Shown: positions 33,413 through 46,066 of the stretch, in pieces
How the letters are laid out: each line of letters begins with the position of its first letter
How positions within the stretch are numbered: the stretch's first letter is position 1
Origin: Topomyia yanbarensis
Lineage: Eukaryota > Arthropoda > Insecta > Diptera > Culicidae
Length of the DNA: 64,000 nucleotides
NCBI RefSeq assembly: GCF_030247195.1
Contig: NC_080672.1
Location: 9,734,001-9,798,000, forward strand
Direction of reading: 5' to 3'
Notes under the pieces: generated by a model
What the model was told of the DNA's origin: nothing
Databases searched by the model: none
Seen by the model: the letters and a program-made list of their open reading frames with translations, nothing else
Translations under genes and position numbers: made by a program

Positions 33413-34727
33413 CTAAAAAAAGTTTCCCAAAGTTGTTTGTTTTGACATTTTCAATATATGCTCAGACGATCTGTATGGAATAAAGTGTAGATGACGCTGT
33501 GTGATATTTAACTAAAACTACTCGTAAAAATGGATCTAACGATTTTCCCAGTACAAATTGCCGAAACATGTAGTTATATCCTCGAATCTTCGAAAACATG
33601 GATTTAGAACGAAAGGGTAATTAATAATTAGTCGAATGTGTCAACATCTATAAAGAAAAACCCTAGGTTGCCCCACTTTTCTCTCGTCGTCATTCAAATG
33701 TTCATGATTTTTGTTCATTTACCACTTCATAAGCTATTCATATTTTTGTAGAACATACTTTTTCTGTAATGTTTGAGGATATGTATCCTAAGATAGTCAT
33801 AAAAGTAACTCTTTGCGAGTGACAGTATATTTATTAGACCGGCAACAATATTGACTTTTTTCGGATCACTGTTAAATCAAACGGTACTTGGCTTCACATA
33901 GCATTTATCAAATATGAGCTTTTTTCCGAAAACTCTAGTTCACTCACAAGAGTTTTGAGTTTTGCATGTGAAAATATATGAAAATTAGGCAATAGAAACA
34001 ATAAATTCAGTACAAAATGCCAGTGTCATCTTGTGCATCCCAAAATCAGCAAATGTATAGCTCAAGGTATAAGGATCAACATTGCCGAAGACTGAAAATT
34101 AATTTTGCAGTTAAAAGATATTGGCATATAAAATTATGTGTTGCCTCTCTTTCTCGCACATGCTTAGAATAGGAATTTTCAATAAAATCGGTTGGTCTTC
34201 AAAGTTAAATAACTTTATCGGGGAACCTCCAGTCAATATGCAATCTTCAACAAAACTGTTCGTTATACAACAATCTACGCAGCCATAAGTTTTGAGGTAT
34301 GCAGAGTTACTGTGGAATTTTTCATTAGATTTTAAGTTTTTTTTTCCGAGTTTCCATATATATTACTATAGAAACTTGAAACCTCTTGTAGGTGAACTAG
34401 AGGTATCGGAAAAATCTCATATTTAGCATATGATCTGTGCATCCAATTACCATTTGAATTAGCAGTGTTCCGAAAAAAGTCAAAATTGTTGCCTGTTTAT
34501 AATATACTATGTTATGATCTATTGATAAAATATTATGTATACAAATATTGTCAAAATCGATTTTTAGGAGCGTTCTCCAAAAATTGTCAATCAGCGCTAT
34601 CTGCAAAGGTTATGGAATATTTACACCTTTGAATCGTATATCAAAAATGCAAAAGCAAACTACTTTGAAGAAAAGTTTTTTTGCGAGGATGCCTCTTTCA
34701 AAAGATAGAAATCATGGGGGTACCCCA
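33413..34727. other. Unannotated AT-rich interval
   Basis: The phrases ACAAAACTGTTCGTTATACA and CATAAGTTTTGAGGTATGCA are typical of decayed MITEs or foldbacks in this window, but no inverted ends could be paired. No gene seen. Confidence 0.4.
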
Positions 34728-36685
34728 TTAGGCATAAATACGTAAAGCATAATGGACGATTGGCATAATGGACGTTAGGCATAAATTATCACATCAAGGT
34801 AATATTTTTTGGCGGTGATCGCCTAGAATAATAAGAGCGTAAACATTTTGGATGTGGTAGAATTACTCTGGAAGCTGATCAAACTCGATCAACATTTTAT
34901 TCTACTGTATATACTTCAATAAATCTGAACTCAAATAAAAGAAGAAGACCGAATGTGTGGTATGCGGAAACTCAGCTTGCGTTAATTTCTCTAAGTACAA
35001 CCTATAAATTTCAAATTATAAATTTTCTTTACACTGATATGAATACTGAAGAAGACTACAAATAATAGTTGATATACTAGTATCTGATTAATGGTGAAAA
35101 GCAATTGTTTTTTCATTATTATTAGTTTAGTGAAATTACACAGAAGACTGCTGTCTTAAGAAGATTAATTGTGACATTCCGATCGCTCAAATAGTTTTTG
35201 ATTTTGTAAAAAAATTAGGGTAGCTCTTACATACACGTATGGTGCAATTGTCCAAGAAGAAAATATGTGCTCTTGAAAAACCGATCATGAAAGAAAGAAT
35301 GATGCATTTTATTAGGGTAAGGTGGGGCAAATCCGACCGTTGGGTAAACCCGACCCCCCTCTGTTATCGAAAGTCAGAAGCACTACGCGAACTAATATCA
35401 ATGTTCTCGTGTAGAGCATCGAAAATAATCGTAATGGTGGTATGACAGCATTTTATTAGTCTACATTGAGATGCTCAAACGACAAAAAGTGTGTTTTTAC
35501 AATTTTTGATTTGATTTTTGTGCATTATTGCCTACAGGATATTTCTGATTGTTAAAGTGATTGCATAAAAAATGTAAGTGGATTTAAGTTCTTTGAATAA
35601 AGTCCTACAAAGTGCGTAGATGAATTTGGTTCAACCTCTTTCATAACTTTTTTTAATTGCATCGTAATGAAAAATGACGCGGTGGGGCAAATCCGACCTC
35701 TAAATAGTGGGGTAAATCCGACCGCTTTTTTGCTAAGAAAATGTTTATTTATCAAATTGAAATATAGTTTTATTGTTATTTTATATTATTTTTATGGAAA
35801 ACGGTTCATAATTACAAACGAAAGACACAAAAACGTGATGATTACAGTATTCGTCAAGCAATTGCTCCGATGCAAATGGGAATATCATTACGTGCTACTG
35901 CTCGTGATTTTAGAATTCCAAGATTGACATTGAGCTCTATTTTCTTCATGTTACAATTCAATAACACAACATTCATTGATTTATCATTGAAAAACCATAA
36001 AATTTGGGTAATATCTGAACTAAATCAACCAAAAACATAGGGGGTCGGGTTTACCCCACCATTTTTGAAAACAGCAAAAATGAACATTTTCGTTAAAAGG
36101 CTTGTATCTCAAAATATTCCCAAGATCCGAATAAAATGCTATATATAGAAAGTTGCCCAGGAGTCCAGCCTTTAATTTGGTATATAAAACGACTTGACCC
36201 GATCTAAAATGACCATTTTAAAGCCAAAACCATTTACTAGGTCGGATTTACCCCACCTTACCCTATTTATTCAACGAATATTAGAATATTGCTGCTTCTA
36301 TATTGATTATCTCCTATATTATTAAGTTCAATAATTATATTCTTGAGGCCATCAAAATTGAACTACGGAAACTGTCTGGTACGAGAGAGTTTATTTGTGT
36401 ACTGTGACGAGGTACCGAAATGAAAAAGATATCGTCACAAACGTAAAATCTGTAGCCTAAAGCTGATGCTGTACATAATAGTGCAAGTTTCTATAGGCTA
36501 CAGAACTTAATGTTTGTTCATTATTTGGCCTTTTTTTAATATTTGGATGCAACTGTATTGGTTATACAGTGTAGGATTGATATCTCTATAATAACGAAAG
36601 CCTTGCGATTACTTTTATATTTTTGTGAATTATGCCAATCGTCCATTATGGCTAACGTCCATTATCCTAACGTATTTATGCCAAA
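34728..36685. mobile_element. Inverted-repeat element N1, hosting element N2
   Basis: The left end at 34728-34790 (TTAGGCATAAATACG, then CATAATGGACGATTGGCATA) and the right end at about 36630-36685 (TATGCCAATCGTCCATTATG, then CGTATTTATGCCAAACG) are inverted copies. Each end itself carries direct repeats of ATAATGGACG(A)TTRGCATAA. About 950 bp of its interior is the inserted N2. No transposase frame. Confidence 0.7.
35314..36264. mobile_element. Inverted-repeat element N2 (GGTGGGGCAAATCCGAC)
   Basis: The ends AGGGTAAGGTGGGGCAAATC and, reverse-complemented, AGGGTAAGGTGGGGTAAATC bound 951 bp. The GGGGYAAATCCGACC box recurs internally at about 35692 and 35711, and inverted at about 36046. Such repeated subterminal boxes suggest transposase binding. 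No target duplication could be fixed. Confidence 0.75.
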
Positions 36686-39600
36686 CGTCACGCACTCAGA
36701 AATCATCTAGATAGGTTTTCAGATCTAAACCAACTTAGTCAAAATAAAGCTCACCTCTACCCAAAACACTTTTCCAACTTCCCAGGATAAATATGCTGAG
36801 CGCTAGAAATTTTGATCGCCGAAAGTGGCCACAATGTGCGCCGCGGTAGAATTTTCGAAAAAGTAAATTTTTATTGGCCTACTTTGAGGTCCTAAAATAA
36901 TATGTCATTGTCGAGATTTATGTGCTTATTTATAATGTGAGGTATGACGATATTGCGTTTCTAGCTTGAGAGGTCAGTATTGAAGGGTAATCCGTATTTC
37001 TATGACCTCATATGGACTACCATTCCAAAGCATTGACTTGGATTGTCCAGTTTGGAAGTTATGTGTGCTACCAGATACGATGAAAAAATCACTATTCGGC
37101 ATAAAAATGGCCCTAGTAGCGTTTACCTACTGCTAAAATATCGATGTTGCAGCACTCGCAGGAAACGATCGGCCCATACAGGAAGATCCGCACAAAGTAA
37201 AATTCAAATATCCGTCGATGTATTGCCGACTACAAATACAAATAAGTGATACCAGAACAATGCCAGTCCAACTAAGTTAATATTGCATTGGGAACGCCTC
37301 TTCTGCGAGATGTAATCAACGAGTACTGATGTGCGACACGATACACCACGTTTCGGCGGCAAAAGCGAGCTGCATGAGGAAAGATGCGCTCAAAGCATAA
37401 CGTCCATGTAACCTAACAGATTTTTTTTATTCAGAGTCACTTGAACATTTATTTTAAATTTCATGCAAGCTTCAATTTTAAAATGTGAAACTCGAATCCA
37501 TATAAAAAATCTTTGCGGCTGTTTAGTAAGCAGTAGCAGCAGCAGTTTAGTAGTGCTCTAGCTCTTACCGTAGTACAGATGGGAGCATATTTGGCTCACA
37601 ACCGCCATCATGCAGGGAAATTCTGTAATTTTCAAGCGCCTATTTATTCCTCTACAACTTTGTGGAACACCATAACTTTCTATTTTTTGTCGTTTCAAAG
37701 ATATACGAGTTTTTCCAAACTTTGCTCTAGCCTTACACGTGGTTCACATACATTTGTTCGCCATCTCAAAAGCTTATCTTCGTCCTAGGTCCGTGTTCGG
37801 ATGTTTACAGCGACCTCTATCGACGATTTTGTAAACTGCTAGTGTTTCCTCATACATTTTGGCAAAAAATGCCATGCAAATTTTAAGCTCTTTAGGAAAG
37901 AGGATAGGGTTAACCGATTTCTCCCATTTTTTGACAGCGTCAATTTTTCATGATTTAGAACGACGCTGGGGGTGTACATTAGTAGTTTTCAAAATGATCG
38001 ATTTTTTGTCATCCTAATGCCAATAATCAATTTACAGTTTACCGTTCAATGGGAAGACATAAGTGATTTAATAGTAAACTATTATGTGATTATGTCAAAA
38101 ATACTAGTACATGCTGAGATGTTTAAGTATCGAAGCAGAAAATCGTTAATTTCAAGGTAGACATCCGAGAAAAAGTTTTGAGTGCTTCGTCTTCGAATTA
38201 TTACATGTGTGGGCGTACCCATTTCATGAATGTTATGAATACTAAAACATTATGAAATCTCAAAGCAAGTTAAATAACTTTTAAATGCTTGATTTTGTGA
38301 AATTGTGTTGCAGTATTCCTTGTTTGAAGTTGAGTCAACAGAAAATGAGATAAATGAAATTGGAGCTGATCTATTCTAAGTTCTAGAACCAGTTCTCATA
38401 AATAAAAACTGAAAATCGAATTACTCCCTAATTTTAATGATCCAAATCATTTTACCGGTACCGAATCTGGTTGTCCAAATCATTACAACAATTACCGCTT
38501 TACTTACTTGACCGCCAGAACGAAGTAACATGATAGCTGTAAAATACTCCAGCATTTCAAAAAGTATTATTTCTCTCAAGCTCAATGTTCGTCATCATAA
38601 TTTCGAAAAATACCAACGACTTAAATTCCACCCATACTGATCAACGCCCGACAAAACATGCAATACATGCCACCTCTAAAACAAACCATTCAAATCATTA
38701 GGGCAATTAAATCGTCCGCGGATCCATAATTCCATACGTAGATATTCTCTACACAATAAGGCATGCAAGCAAGGTAACAATAAGACTGATTCATAATGAG
38801 CACGATCCACCATACATCGGTGTTATCCTTTCGGAAACATGCGCCATGTTCCCATTCTTAGCTACGCTTGCAACGTCCTTTCGCAAGCCAACCAGCCAGG
38901 AATGCACACACCTAACAAACACTATTTACACCCAGTACCGTCACGTGATGCCATTCTGCACCGCTCAAAACAAACATCCACACACCACCGTTCTGTTTCG
39001 CGCGAGATGTAGACAAAAACAGAGATTTATAGGCGATAATATTATAGAACGTCAGAAAGACCCGTCGCGGTTTACAATTTGCTCTTCGTAGCGACAAAAT
39101 TGTTTATTTTTAAACCTTTGGCGTATAAAGCACGAGTATTCTACATACGATGAGGTGGGTGAGGTGATGCTACGCGCGGAATTCGATCCAGTGCGGCAGA
39201 GCAGTAGGTACATGTATCGGTTTAGTTGTAGCGCTCCGGTATTGCACCAGTGAATATTGCTTAGTGGCAAAAGAGGAACCTCCGAGGAATTCGGAAAATT
39301 CTGCCATTACCATCGGGATACGGCAGCAGCGATGGAATGTGGCGGGATTTAATAAATTTTCTTCTATTGAATGTAATTACCAATTAGAAGCAAATGCTCA
39401 TCCATAGGTGAAAGAATTTTGATTCGAGAGTACGGTCGCGGAAGCTTATTTTAACGCGGTAAATGACAATCGATAATACAATTTAAATAATGTTGTCAAA
39501 TTTGTTAAAATGATAGTTTTTCAATTTAATTATTTGTAAATACCATTAACTCTTACAACACAATCAGGGCCAGATCCATAAAATTTTTGCGGGACTGGTT

Positions 39601-40900
39601 TGAAATTTTTATTTTAAAGAGAACCTTGTACAATTCGCAATACCCTTAGTTAATTAAAATCCGTAATGTTGGTAAAATTTGGTGAGATGTCTAGTTCACT
39701 GTTGTTGCTGCCATCATGGATATAACAGATGGAGCATCACGTTTCTCCTGCAACCAATCGTTCCGAACCAGACGCTGTTGCCAGCGCTCCTATCATGTTT
39801 GGTTCGATTTTTCGCCCAAGGATCTTACCGGGGATGCTTACCCGATCTTGCATCGCGGGGAGGTAAGGAATAGATGTATCAAAGATGAATGACTACATAG
39901 TAGAGCCTCACGGTAATACATTTTCCCGAAGAATAAATATATACTCACTTCCCAGTTACGCTAATGCAAAGTCGGTTATCCGAAATCAATAATAAAAAAT
40001 ATTTAAAATATTAGCTATAAGAGCACATAGCCAATAAATTAAAAATCTATTGAATGTTTGAAAATTGTTTCTTTTGCAATTGATGGTCCCACAAAGTACT
40101 CTGGCTACATTGACCGCTTCTGACAGTTTCGGAAACCCTGAGGCAAGTTGCCAAAATTCACTAGGAACCAAATGCTGTCAATATAGAAATCAAATTTCTA
40201 GAAATTTATTGTCTAAATCGTTGGTGGTCATAACAAATCTAAACGCGGATACACACATTTTACCGATCATATCATAACTGTCTCGTACACTCGACAAATG
40301 CGTATTGATGTTGAGAATGCTGAATATCCGTTTGACCATATCGTCTCATAGTATTTTTAAGGTCGAATATCACCTTGCAGAGACCTCGAATGACAATCTG
40401 ATATACCAATCATATGTTAGAACATGACAGATGTTCAAACGAATGATATCAACAGAACTTTGGTAAATGCATACTAGAATGCTGACGGGCTTAAAAACAC
40501 TTGTCCTTGTCCTTGCAATATTTCCTTCCTTTCATCGTGTGCTGTTCTTCATTTAAAAATTCTTAAACCGCTATCATTTAAAATTTTAGAAACTGTTACC
40601 TACGAAGGATTCGTCTAGCTAATATATTTTCTTTACTACGGTATGAATGTCAGTCGAAATTCTTATGAAATCACGTTTATAGGCGCCCATTCGATCAAAT
40701 ATCATTTAGGTCAAATAACCATTCTGGCAAACAGAGTTCTAAATGACCCATTACTACTCAGTCAAGGGTAAGGATCTACCACATGAATAAAAGTTAATGC
40801 ATTTTCCAAACGACCTAGTGTAGGGTGTTGTTAGAAAAAGATCTATCAAGTGTATGCGGCTACAGATCGGTACCTCGATTGTGTAATGGTCGTAATACAC
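36686..40900. other. Long unannotated interval
   Basis: About 4.2 kb with no motif-bearing frame. Short GCAG-type runs lie near 37530. 38820-39260 is GC-richer and unique. 39600-39870 holds an open frame without recognisable domains. No tRNA, RT motif or inverted repeat was seen. Confidence 0.4.
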
Positions 40901-40919
40901 GGGAATGTTGAGCCTAACA

Positions 40920-41110
40920 TTTTTATTGTCCGGTAATGATCTCTTTCAAGACGATCAACCTTCGTTTCTAGAAAACAGTTAAGGTATTCCTCAAGGAAAC
41001 CTCTAACAACCACTGATATTTATTCAATTAATCAACGACATTGAATCAATGTACTATATAACACGATTCAATTCCGAAAGAAAGCCGTTAATTAATAGCC
41101 TCTCATTTAT
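40920..41110 (+). pseudogene. RT remnant of a non-LTR retrotransposon
   Basis: Plus-strand translation reads DDQPSFLENS, a stop, then GIPQGNL, a stop, QPLIFIQLINDIESM. This is the GVPQGSNLGPLLFIQFINDI block of a CR1/Jockey-type RT with two stops. Only about 60 residues are recognisable, and it is the only retrotransposon fragment on the plus strand. Confidence 0.65.
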
Positions 41111-41717
41111 AATATAAAGGTAAAGTAGTGGTTCAATGCCCTTTGATTTTGCCTTCCCTTAATTTCTTCAGTTTAAACCAAATCTAACATAAACGTAACA
41201 TCATAACTTCATAATCTGCCACAAAGTCTATTCTTAACCACCAAAGACATCGGTTACAGTACCAGCGTGATCTCACTGCTGCAACTCAAACCAGCACAAA
41301 CAGTTGAATTTATATTTTGTGCATTGTCTGAAAAACAAAGCTATCCGCTGACGAGGCAACAGGACAAACGCTACAAAAAATATTCACTATAGATTTTGTT
41401 CCAGCTGTTCTTACGCAACACGGCAACAGCAACATACAACCCTATATGAATGGATAATGGAAACATCGAAGTGAAACTACATGATCTGACACCATGTAGT
41501 TGAAAAAAGGCCGCTGAAAGATTCATGTCATGTTTCGGAGAAGAGGTGATCAGTACAGAGGACACGTAGAGAAACTACTTTTCAGGTATTTCAAATAGTG
41601 TGTGCTGAGAATGCGGGTAAACCAACCCACTCCCTCACACCTTACCCTGCAATACAAAACAGAAGGTGGTGATACCATTATGCAGTAAATTCGTTGTACA
41701 GATTAAGGACAAATTAA
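41111..41717. other. Unannotated interval
   Basis: AT-rich; may continue the RT relic. No recognised motif. Confidence 0.4.
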
Positions 41718-42143
41718 TATGTGCCAATTCTGAGAACTAACTGCACATTACGGACCGCTGAGGAAAACTTATTTACAGAAAAAAATGGCCAGTGTACCAA
41801 TATCATTACCAGAACCACAAACGTTGCCAAATTTGTACCTGCTGTTCAAGCAATGATGATAACTGCCAAAACCGCGTCGAGGACCACAAACTCAATAGCT
41901 AATACCATCAGTCAGGAAGCTACTAGCAATAACGGAGGATTCACACTTGTGGCCCGAAAGGGAAAGAAGTTAGGAAGAACACCTGACCGCGAATATCAAG
42001 GAAGTAACCACGATGATGACACGGATATGAAGGACCACCAAAATACAGCTGGCGTAGATGCAAATATTTCCCTGGCGCGAAAAAAGATATTCGCGCGCAA
42101 TGGCAAGTCGGTCGTACGGGATTGGACAGACTCTCACTATTAA
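41718..42143 (+). CDS. Small ORF of unknown function with a decayed paralogue
   Basis: Open for about 140 codons. The first in-frame ATG is late (AMMITAKTASRTTNS, near 41852), so the start is uncertain. ATTTACAG at 41771-41778 could be a splice acceptor. The protein is hydrophilic: TISQEATSNNGGFTLVARKG, then a basic GKKLGRTPDRE, an acidic DDDTDMKD and a C-terminal WTDSHY. No signal peptide, membrane segment or known domain is visible. The block around NNGGF is conserved in the relic at 1620-1767. AATAAA occurs at 42232, about 90 bp after the stop. It could be a 3'-terminal exon, a processed copy or part of an ORF1-like gene of a retroelement. Confidence 0.35.
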   Translation, partial: YVPILRTNCTLRTAEENLFTEKNGQCTNIITRTTNVAKFVPAVQAMMITAKTASRTTNSIANTISQEATSNNGGFTLVARKGKKLGRTPDREYQGSNHDDDTDMKDHQNTAGVDANISLARKKIFARNGKSVVRDWTDSHY

Positions 42144-42493
42144 TCCTTTTTTTTTCAATTTTTAGATTGTGCATCCTGTAAATATATGGGAAACTTACGA
42201 CTATGTGAAGCTAATGTCTTGAGCCGTGCCAAATAAACGTATTAGATAAGAAAATCGTACCACAACAAGGAAAAATAGTTTGAATGATTTATTTCAGTCT
42301 ATCTGAGCAAAGCGGAGCTTTTTTATAACTTTACAACTTCACTTAGAGGCATGCTCGACTCTGCCACGATGACTGTTCTAAGTTCAATTGTAGTAAACGA
42401 TTAGATAGAGCTGTTAAAGGCTCACTCGAATCGAATACGTGCGATACGATAAAAAAAACCTTCCTTTTAAATTTCTCTAATGCTAATCAATAA
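42144..42493. other. Short spacer before FB3
   Basis: Contains the possible AATAAA signal; otherwise nothing recognised. Confidence 0.4.
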
Positions 42494-43781
42494 CACGGTG
42501 CTACAGTGATTTTGTACTTTTCAAGAGACCTAGTGTAGGTTGTAGATCTCATCAAATGCAACATAAATCAATGTATGAAAAATGTTGTATACCCTCAAAA
42601 TCTTTTTTTTATTTCGATTATAGAGGTTTTAACCTTAAGGTCATTTGCCTCTTCGGGCTAGAAAAATCTCTTATGAAAAATTTCTAACCCTATGTGCGGG
42701 GTCGGGACTCGAACCCAGGTGCGTTGCGTACAAGGCAATCGATTTACCAACTACGCTACACCCACTCCTCTCAAAATCTTGATTAAAAGCAAAAAAACGA
42801 TTTTTCGAAAATTTCGGCACTAAAATTTATTTTGCGTGATCATTTTCCAACAGATTTTAAAACTTGTGAGTGTTTTGAAAAGAAGAAGAAATTTCCTTTC
42901 CAACGATATGGTATGTTATGTTCTTTAGTTAAAAGTACTATGCGGTTATAGGATAACAATATGAAAATTAACATTATTTTGCGATTTTTCATTGAAAATA
43001 TAAAAATTGCTCAGTGTATTAATTAGGAAAGTATTTAATTCCGAATTCAATGATCTATTTTTGATCAACATCAGTTGAAAAATGGATAAGTTATTATTTT
43101 TTTTCCAAATTAGGAACCTGCTCGCATGAATTCTTAAGGTATTGTCTCGCACTATAAGATGCTATAATTATTATATCTTCCGTTATTTTATCCAATTTCA
43201 TGTTCAACGTTCACTCACATACTTTTGAATGTATATGTAATCGAGCAAAACAATTGTCTTTTTGAAAATTTTATATGAGACCGTCCCCTTAAAAGTTCAT
43301 GCAACCAAGTTTCTAATTTGGAAAAAATAATAACTCTGTTATTTTTCAACCGATTTTGATCATAAATAGAACGTTGGATATGAAATTAAATGTTCTCTTT
43401 AAATTTTTATTAAAACAAAGATGCTTTCTAATAAAAGTGTTGAGCAATTTTCATATTTTTGATAAAAAATGGTAATTTTCATATTGTTGTCCCAAACCCG
43501 TGTAGCACTTTTAACAAAAGTACATAATATAGCATATCGTTGGAAGGGTCATTTTTTTCTTTTTTTGTCCAAAACACTCAAACAATCGGTTGAAAAATGA
43601 CTGCGTAAAAAATTGTTTAGTGCCGAAAGTTCCGAAAAATCGTTTTTTTTGCTATAGATCAAGATTTTGAGGGTATATTAAATTGATCAAACGTGGTTTT
43701 GTGTTGTATTTGACCAAACCTACAACTTTTGCTATATAATTTTAAAAGCACATTCAATTATTTTTATTTTGTAACACCGTG
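42494..43781. mobile_element. Foldback element FB3, carrying a SINE
   Basis: The ends CACGGTGCTACAGTGATTTT (42494) and, reverse-complemented, CACGGTGTTACAAAATAAAA (43781) open two inverted arms of roughly 650 bp (the left one enlarged by the SINE). They meet across a loop of about 80 bp near 43170-43250. Matching inner blocks include AACAATATGAAAATTA and TTTTCCAAATTAG. No coding frame. Confidence 0.8.
42605..42769 (-). mobile_element. tRNA-derived SINE (Feilai-type)
   Basis: A 165-bp insertion bounded by perfect 11-bp target duplications CTCAAAATCTT (42594-42604 and 42770-42780). On the minus strand it has the RNA polymerase III A box TAGCGTAGTTGG (42747-42758) and B box GGTTCGAGTCC (42705-42715). 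A tRNA-unrelated body (CCCGAAGAGGCAAATGACC) and an A-rich 3' end follow. This is the architecture of Feilai, the abundant tRNA-related SINE of Aedes. It sits inside the left arm of FB3. Confidence 0.9.
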
Positions 43782-43845
43782 CAATTATTACATTACCGAT
43801 AAGTTTAAAAAACAAGGCGTTGGTAATACTAGCAGCATTATCCCA
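43782..43845. other. 64-bp spacer between FB3 and FB4
   Basis: The two foldbacks are separated only by this short AT-rich sequence. Confidence 0.7.
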
Positions 43846-46066
43846 CAGTGCACAGTGGTCGCAATGGTACCAAAACGTGCGCTTAATTCATGGTGCTGTA
43901 GGAGTTGATTTTAGCGATTTGGTGTGTTAGGAACACTTTTTCAGAATGGAAGCCTCCTTCTTTTGACGTATACTGAATTGTGATTAATCTCCCTAAAAGT
44001 GAGATAGAAAATTTATTTCCACTAATTTTCGAGATAGAGGCCTGATGTCAATGACAAAGTTATAGAAAATTCTACTGCGAGAAAACTTGTTGAACATGAA
44101 AGCTCTCTAAAATGTAATGGTGTTGAGATAAAGCGCGTTGATTGTGGAAGGCACCCAAAAAATCAATTTTTCATTATAACTTTTTTCTGAGATTTTTTTA
44201 ATTCTTCATATGTTCCATGAAGTTGCTTAAATTAAGAAATTACAGATATTTGTCGAAGACATCAACATTTTTTATTTCAAAACTTGAGAGTTATTTAATA
44301 AAGTGGGTTAAAAATACCGACATTTGAACGTCAATTACTAAGAGATGTGGAAATATGTGGAAGACATTTCAATTCTATGAAAAAGACAGTGACAAGTACT
44401 ACAAGAAAACATACTACTCACAACGGGCATCCACCGTATGTATGTTTTGCACTTTGTAACAAAATAAGTACGACTTTTTCAGCATAACTTTTTAGCGATT
44501 TTTTTCCATGTGTCGAATATTCTAAAAAATCATTAGGAGTAATAAATACACACATAAATCGTGAACTTTGAATTTCTGTTATCTGAAACTTACGAGTTAT
44601 TCATAATTTAACAGGATTTGGAAAGTGAACACTAGAGACGATTAAAAAGGTTTACTGTATTTTCCTGAGTAGGAACCATATCAAAGAGTATCAGATATCA
44701 TTTTCACGAAACGACTACGTAGTCAGAGTTGCTAGTTAGGATCCGACTTGCTAGAAAAACCTTAGAAAAATATTTTCACCTATATATTACATCTCTGTCA
44801 AATTTTAAGCCTTAAAAAGGCAAGGGGTCTCAGAGGCTCGGCTAGTTACAGTTCCCTAGTTTCAATGAACTTGTAATTCGAAATACAAATGATCGAGCGT
44901 TTTCGGGCTTTCGATTCTCTCACTGGATTAAAACGGCAAAACAGAGGCTCTTGGTTTAATTGGGTCTTAGAAGCGATGCTTTATGAAGTCACAATTTTCG
45001 CTTGCCTTTTTGAGGGTTAATTTCAAATATTTAATCATCCAATGCGTGCTGACAAAAGAATTATTGACAATTCCGGACACGTAACCGTTGTCACACTATT
45101 TCGTTGATAACTTAGAGTGACTGGATTGAGTTCAAATGGATGGGATGAATTGAGGACCTAAGATGAACTAGGGTGGGGCCCCCTTATACTATTAGTAATG
45201 ATTTTTACTCATGTAAAGACAGTCAAAAAATTTTGCGCATATTTTAGTTGGTTGTTGTGTTAGTTTATAAATAATTCGTAAGTTATAGACTACAGAGCTG
45301 AGAGTTTTGGATTCATATGTGTACTTTGACATTTCCAAAGATTTTTTATAATATTCGTAGAATAGAATAATACATAGAAACAATTGCTGAAAAAGTTATG
45401 CTTAAAATGTCTTAATTATTTTGTTAGAAAATGCAAAACATACATTGCTGGAAAGAATTTTTGGAATACAGGCCGGTGGATGCCCGTTGTGAGTTGTATG
45501 TTTTCTTGTAGTACTTGTCACAGCCTTTCTCATAGAATCGAAATGTCTTCCACATATTTACACATCTCTTAGTAATTGACGTTCAAAATGGCGGTATTTT
45601 AACCCACTTTATTTAATAACGCTTAAGTTTTGAAATAAAAAATGTTGACGTCTTCGGCAAATATCTGTAATTTCTTAATTTAAGCAACTTCATAGAACAT
45701 GTGAAGAATTTAAAAAATTTCAGAAAAAAGTTATAATGAAAAATTGATTTTTTGGGTGCCTCCCACAAACAACGCGCTTTATCTCAACACCATTACATTT
45801 TGAAGAGCTTTCATGTTCAACAAGTTTTCTCGCAGTAGAATTTTCTATAACGTTGTCATTGACATCAGGCCTCTATCTCGAAAATTAGTGGAAATAAATT
45901 TTCTATCTCACTTTTAGGTAGATTAATCACAATTCAGTATACATCAAAAGAAGAAGGCTTCCATTCTGAAAAAGTGTTCCTAACACACCAAATCGCTAAT
46001 ATCAACTCCTAGAACACCATGAATTAAACTCACGTTTTGGTACCATTGCGACCACTGTGCAGTGTT
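43846..46066. mobile_element. Foldback element FB4, ~750-bp arms
   Basis: The ends share TGCACAGTGGTCGCAATGG in inverted orientation (left near 43850, right near 46045). The arms run inward to about 44600 and 45260 with good conservation; paired blocks include TACTACAAGAAAACATAC and CAACGGGCATCCACCG. The loop is about 650 bp. Each arm carries the core CTCCCTAAAAGTGAGATA (43989-44006; inverted at 45906-45924). No ORF. Confidence 0.85.

Noticed and set aside
42690..42760. A tRNA gene on the minus strand
   Set aside because: A and B boxes are present, but the body is a SINE with target duplications and an A-rich tail; no tRNA acceptor stem closes.
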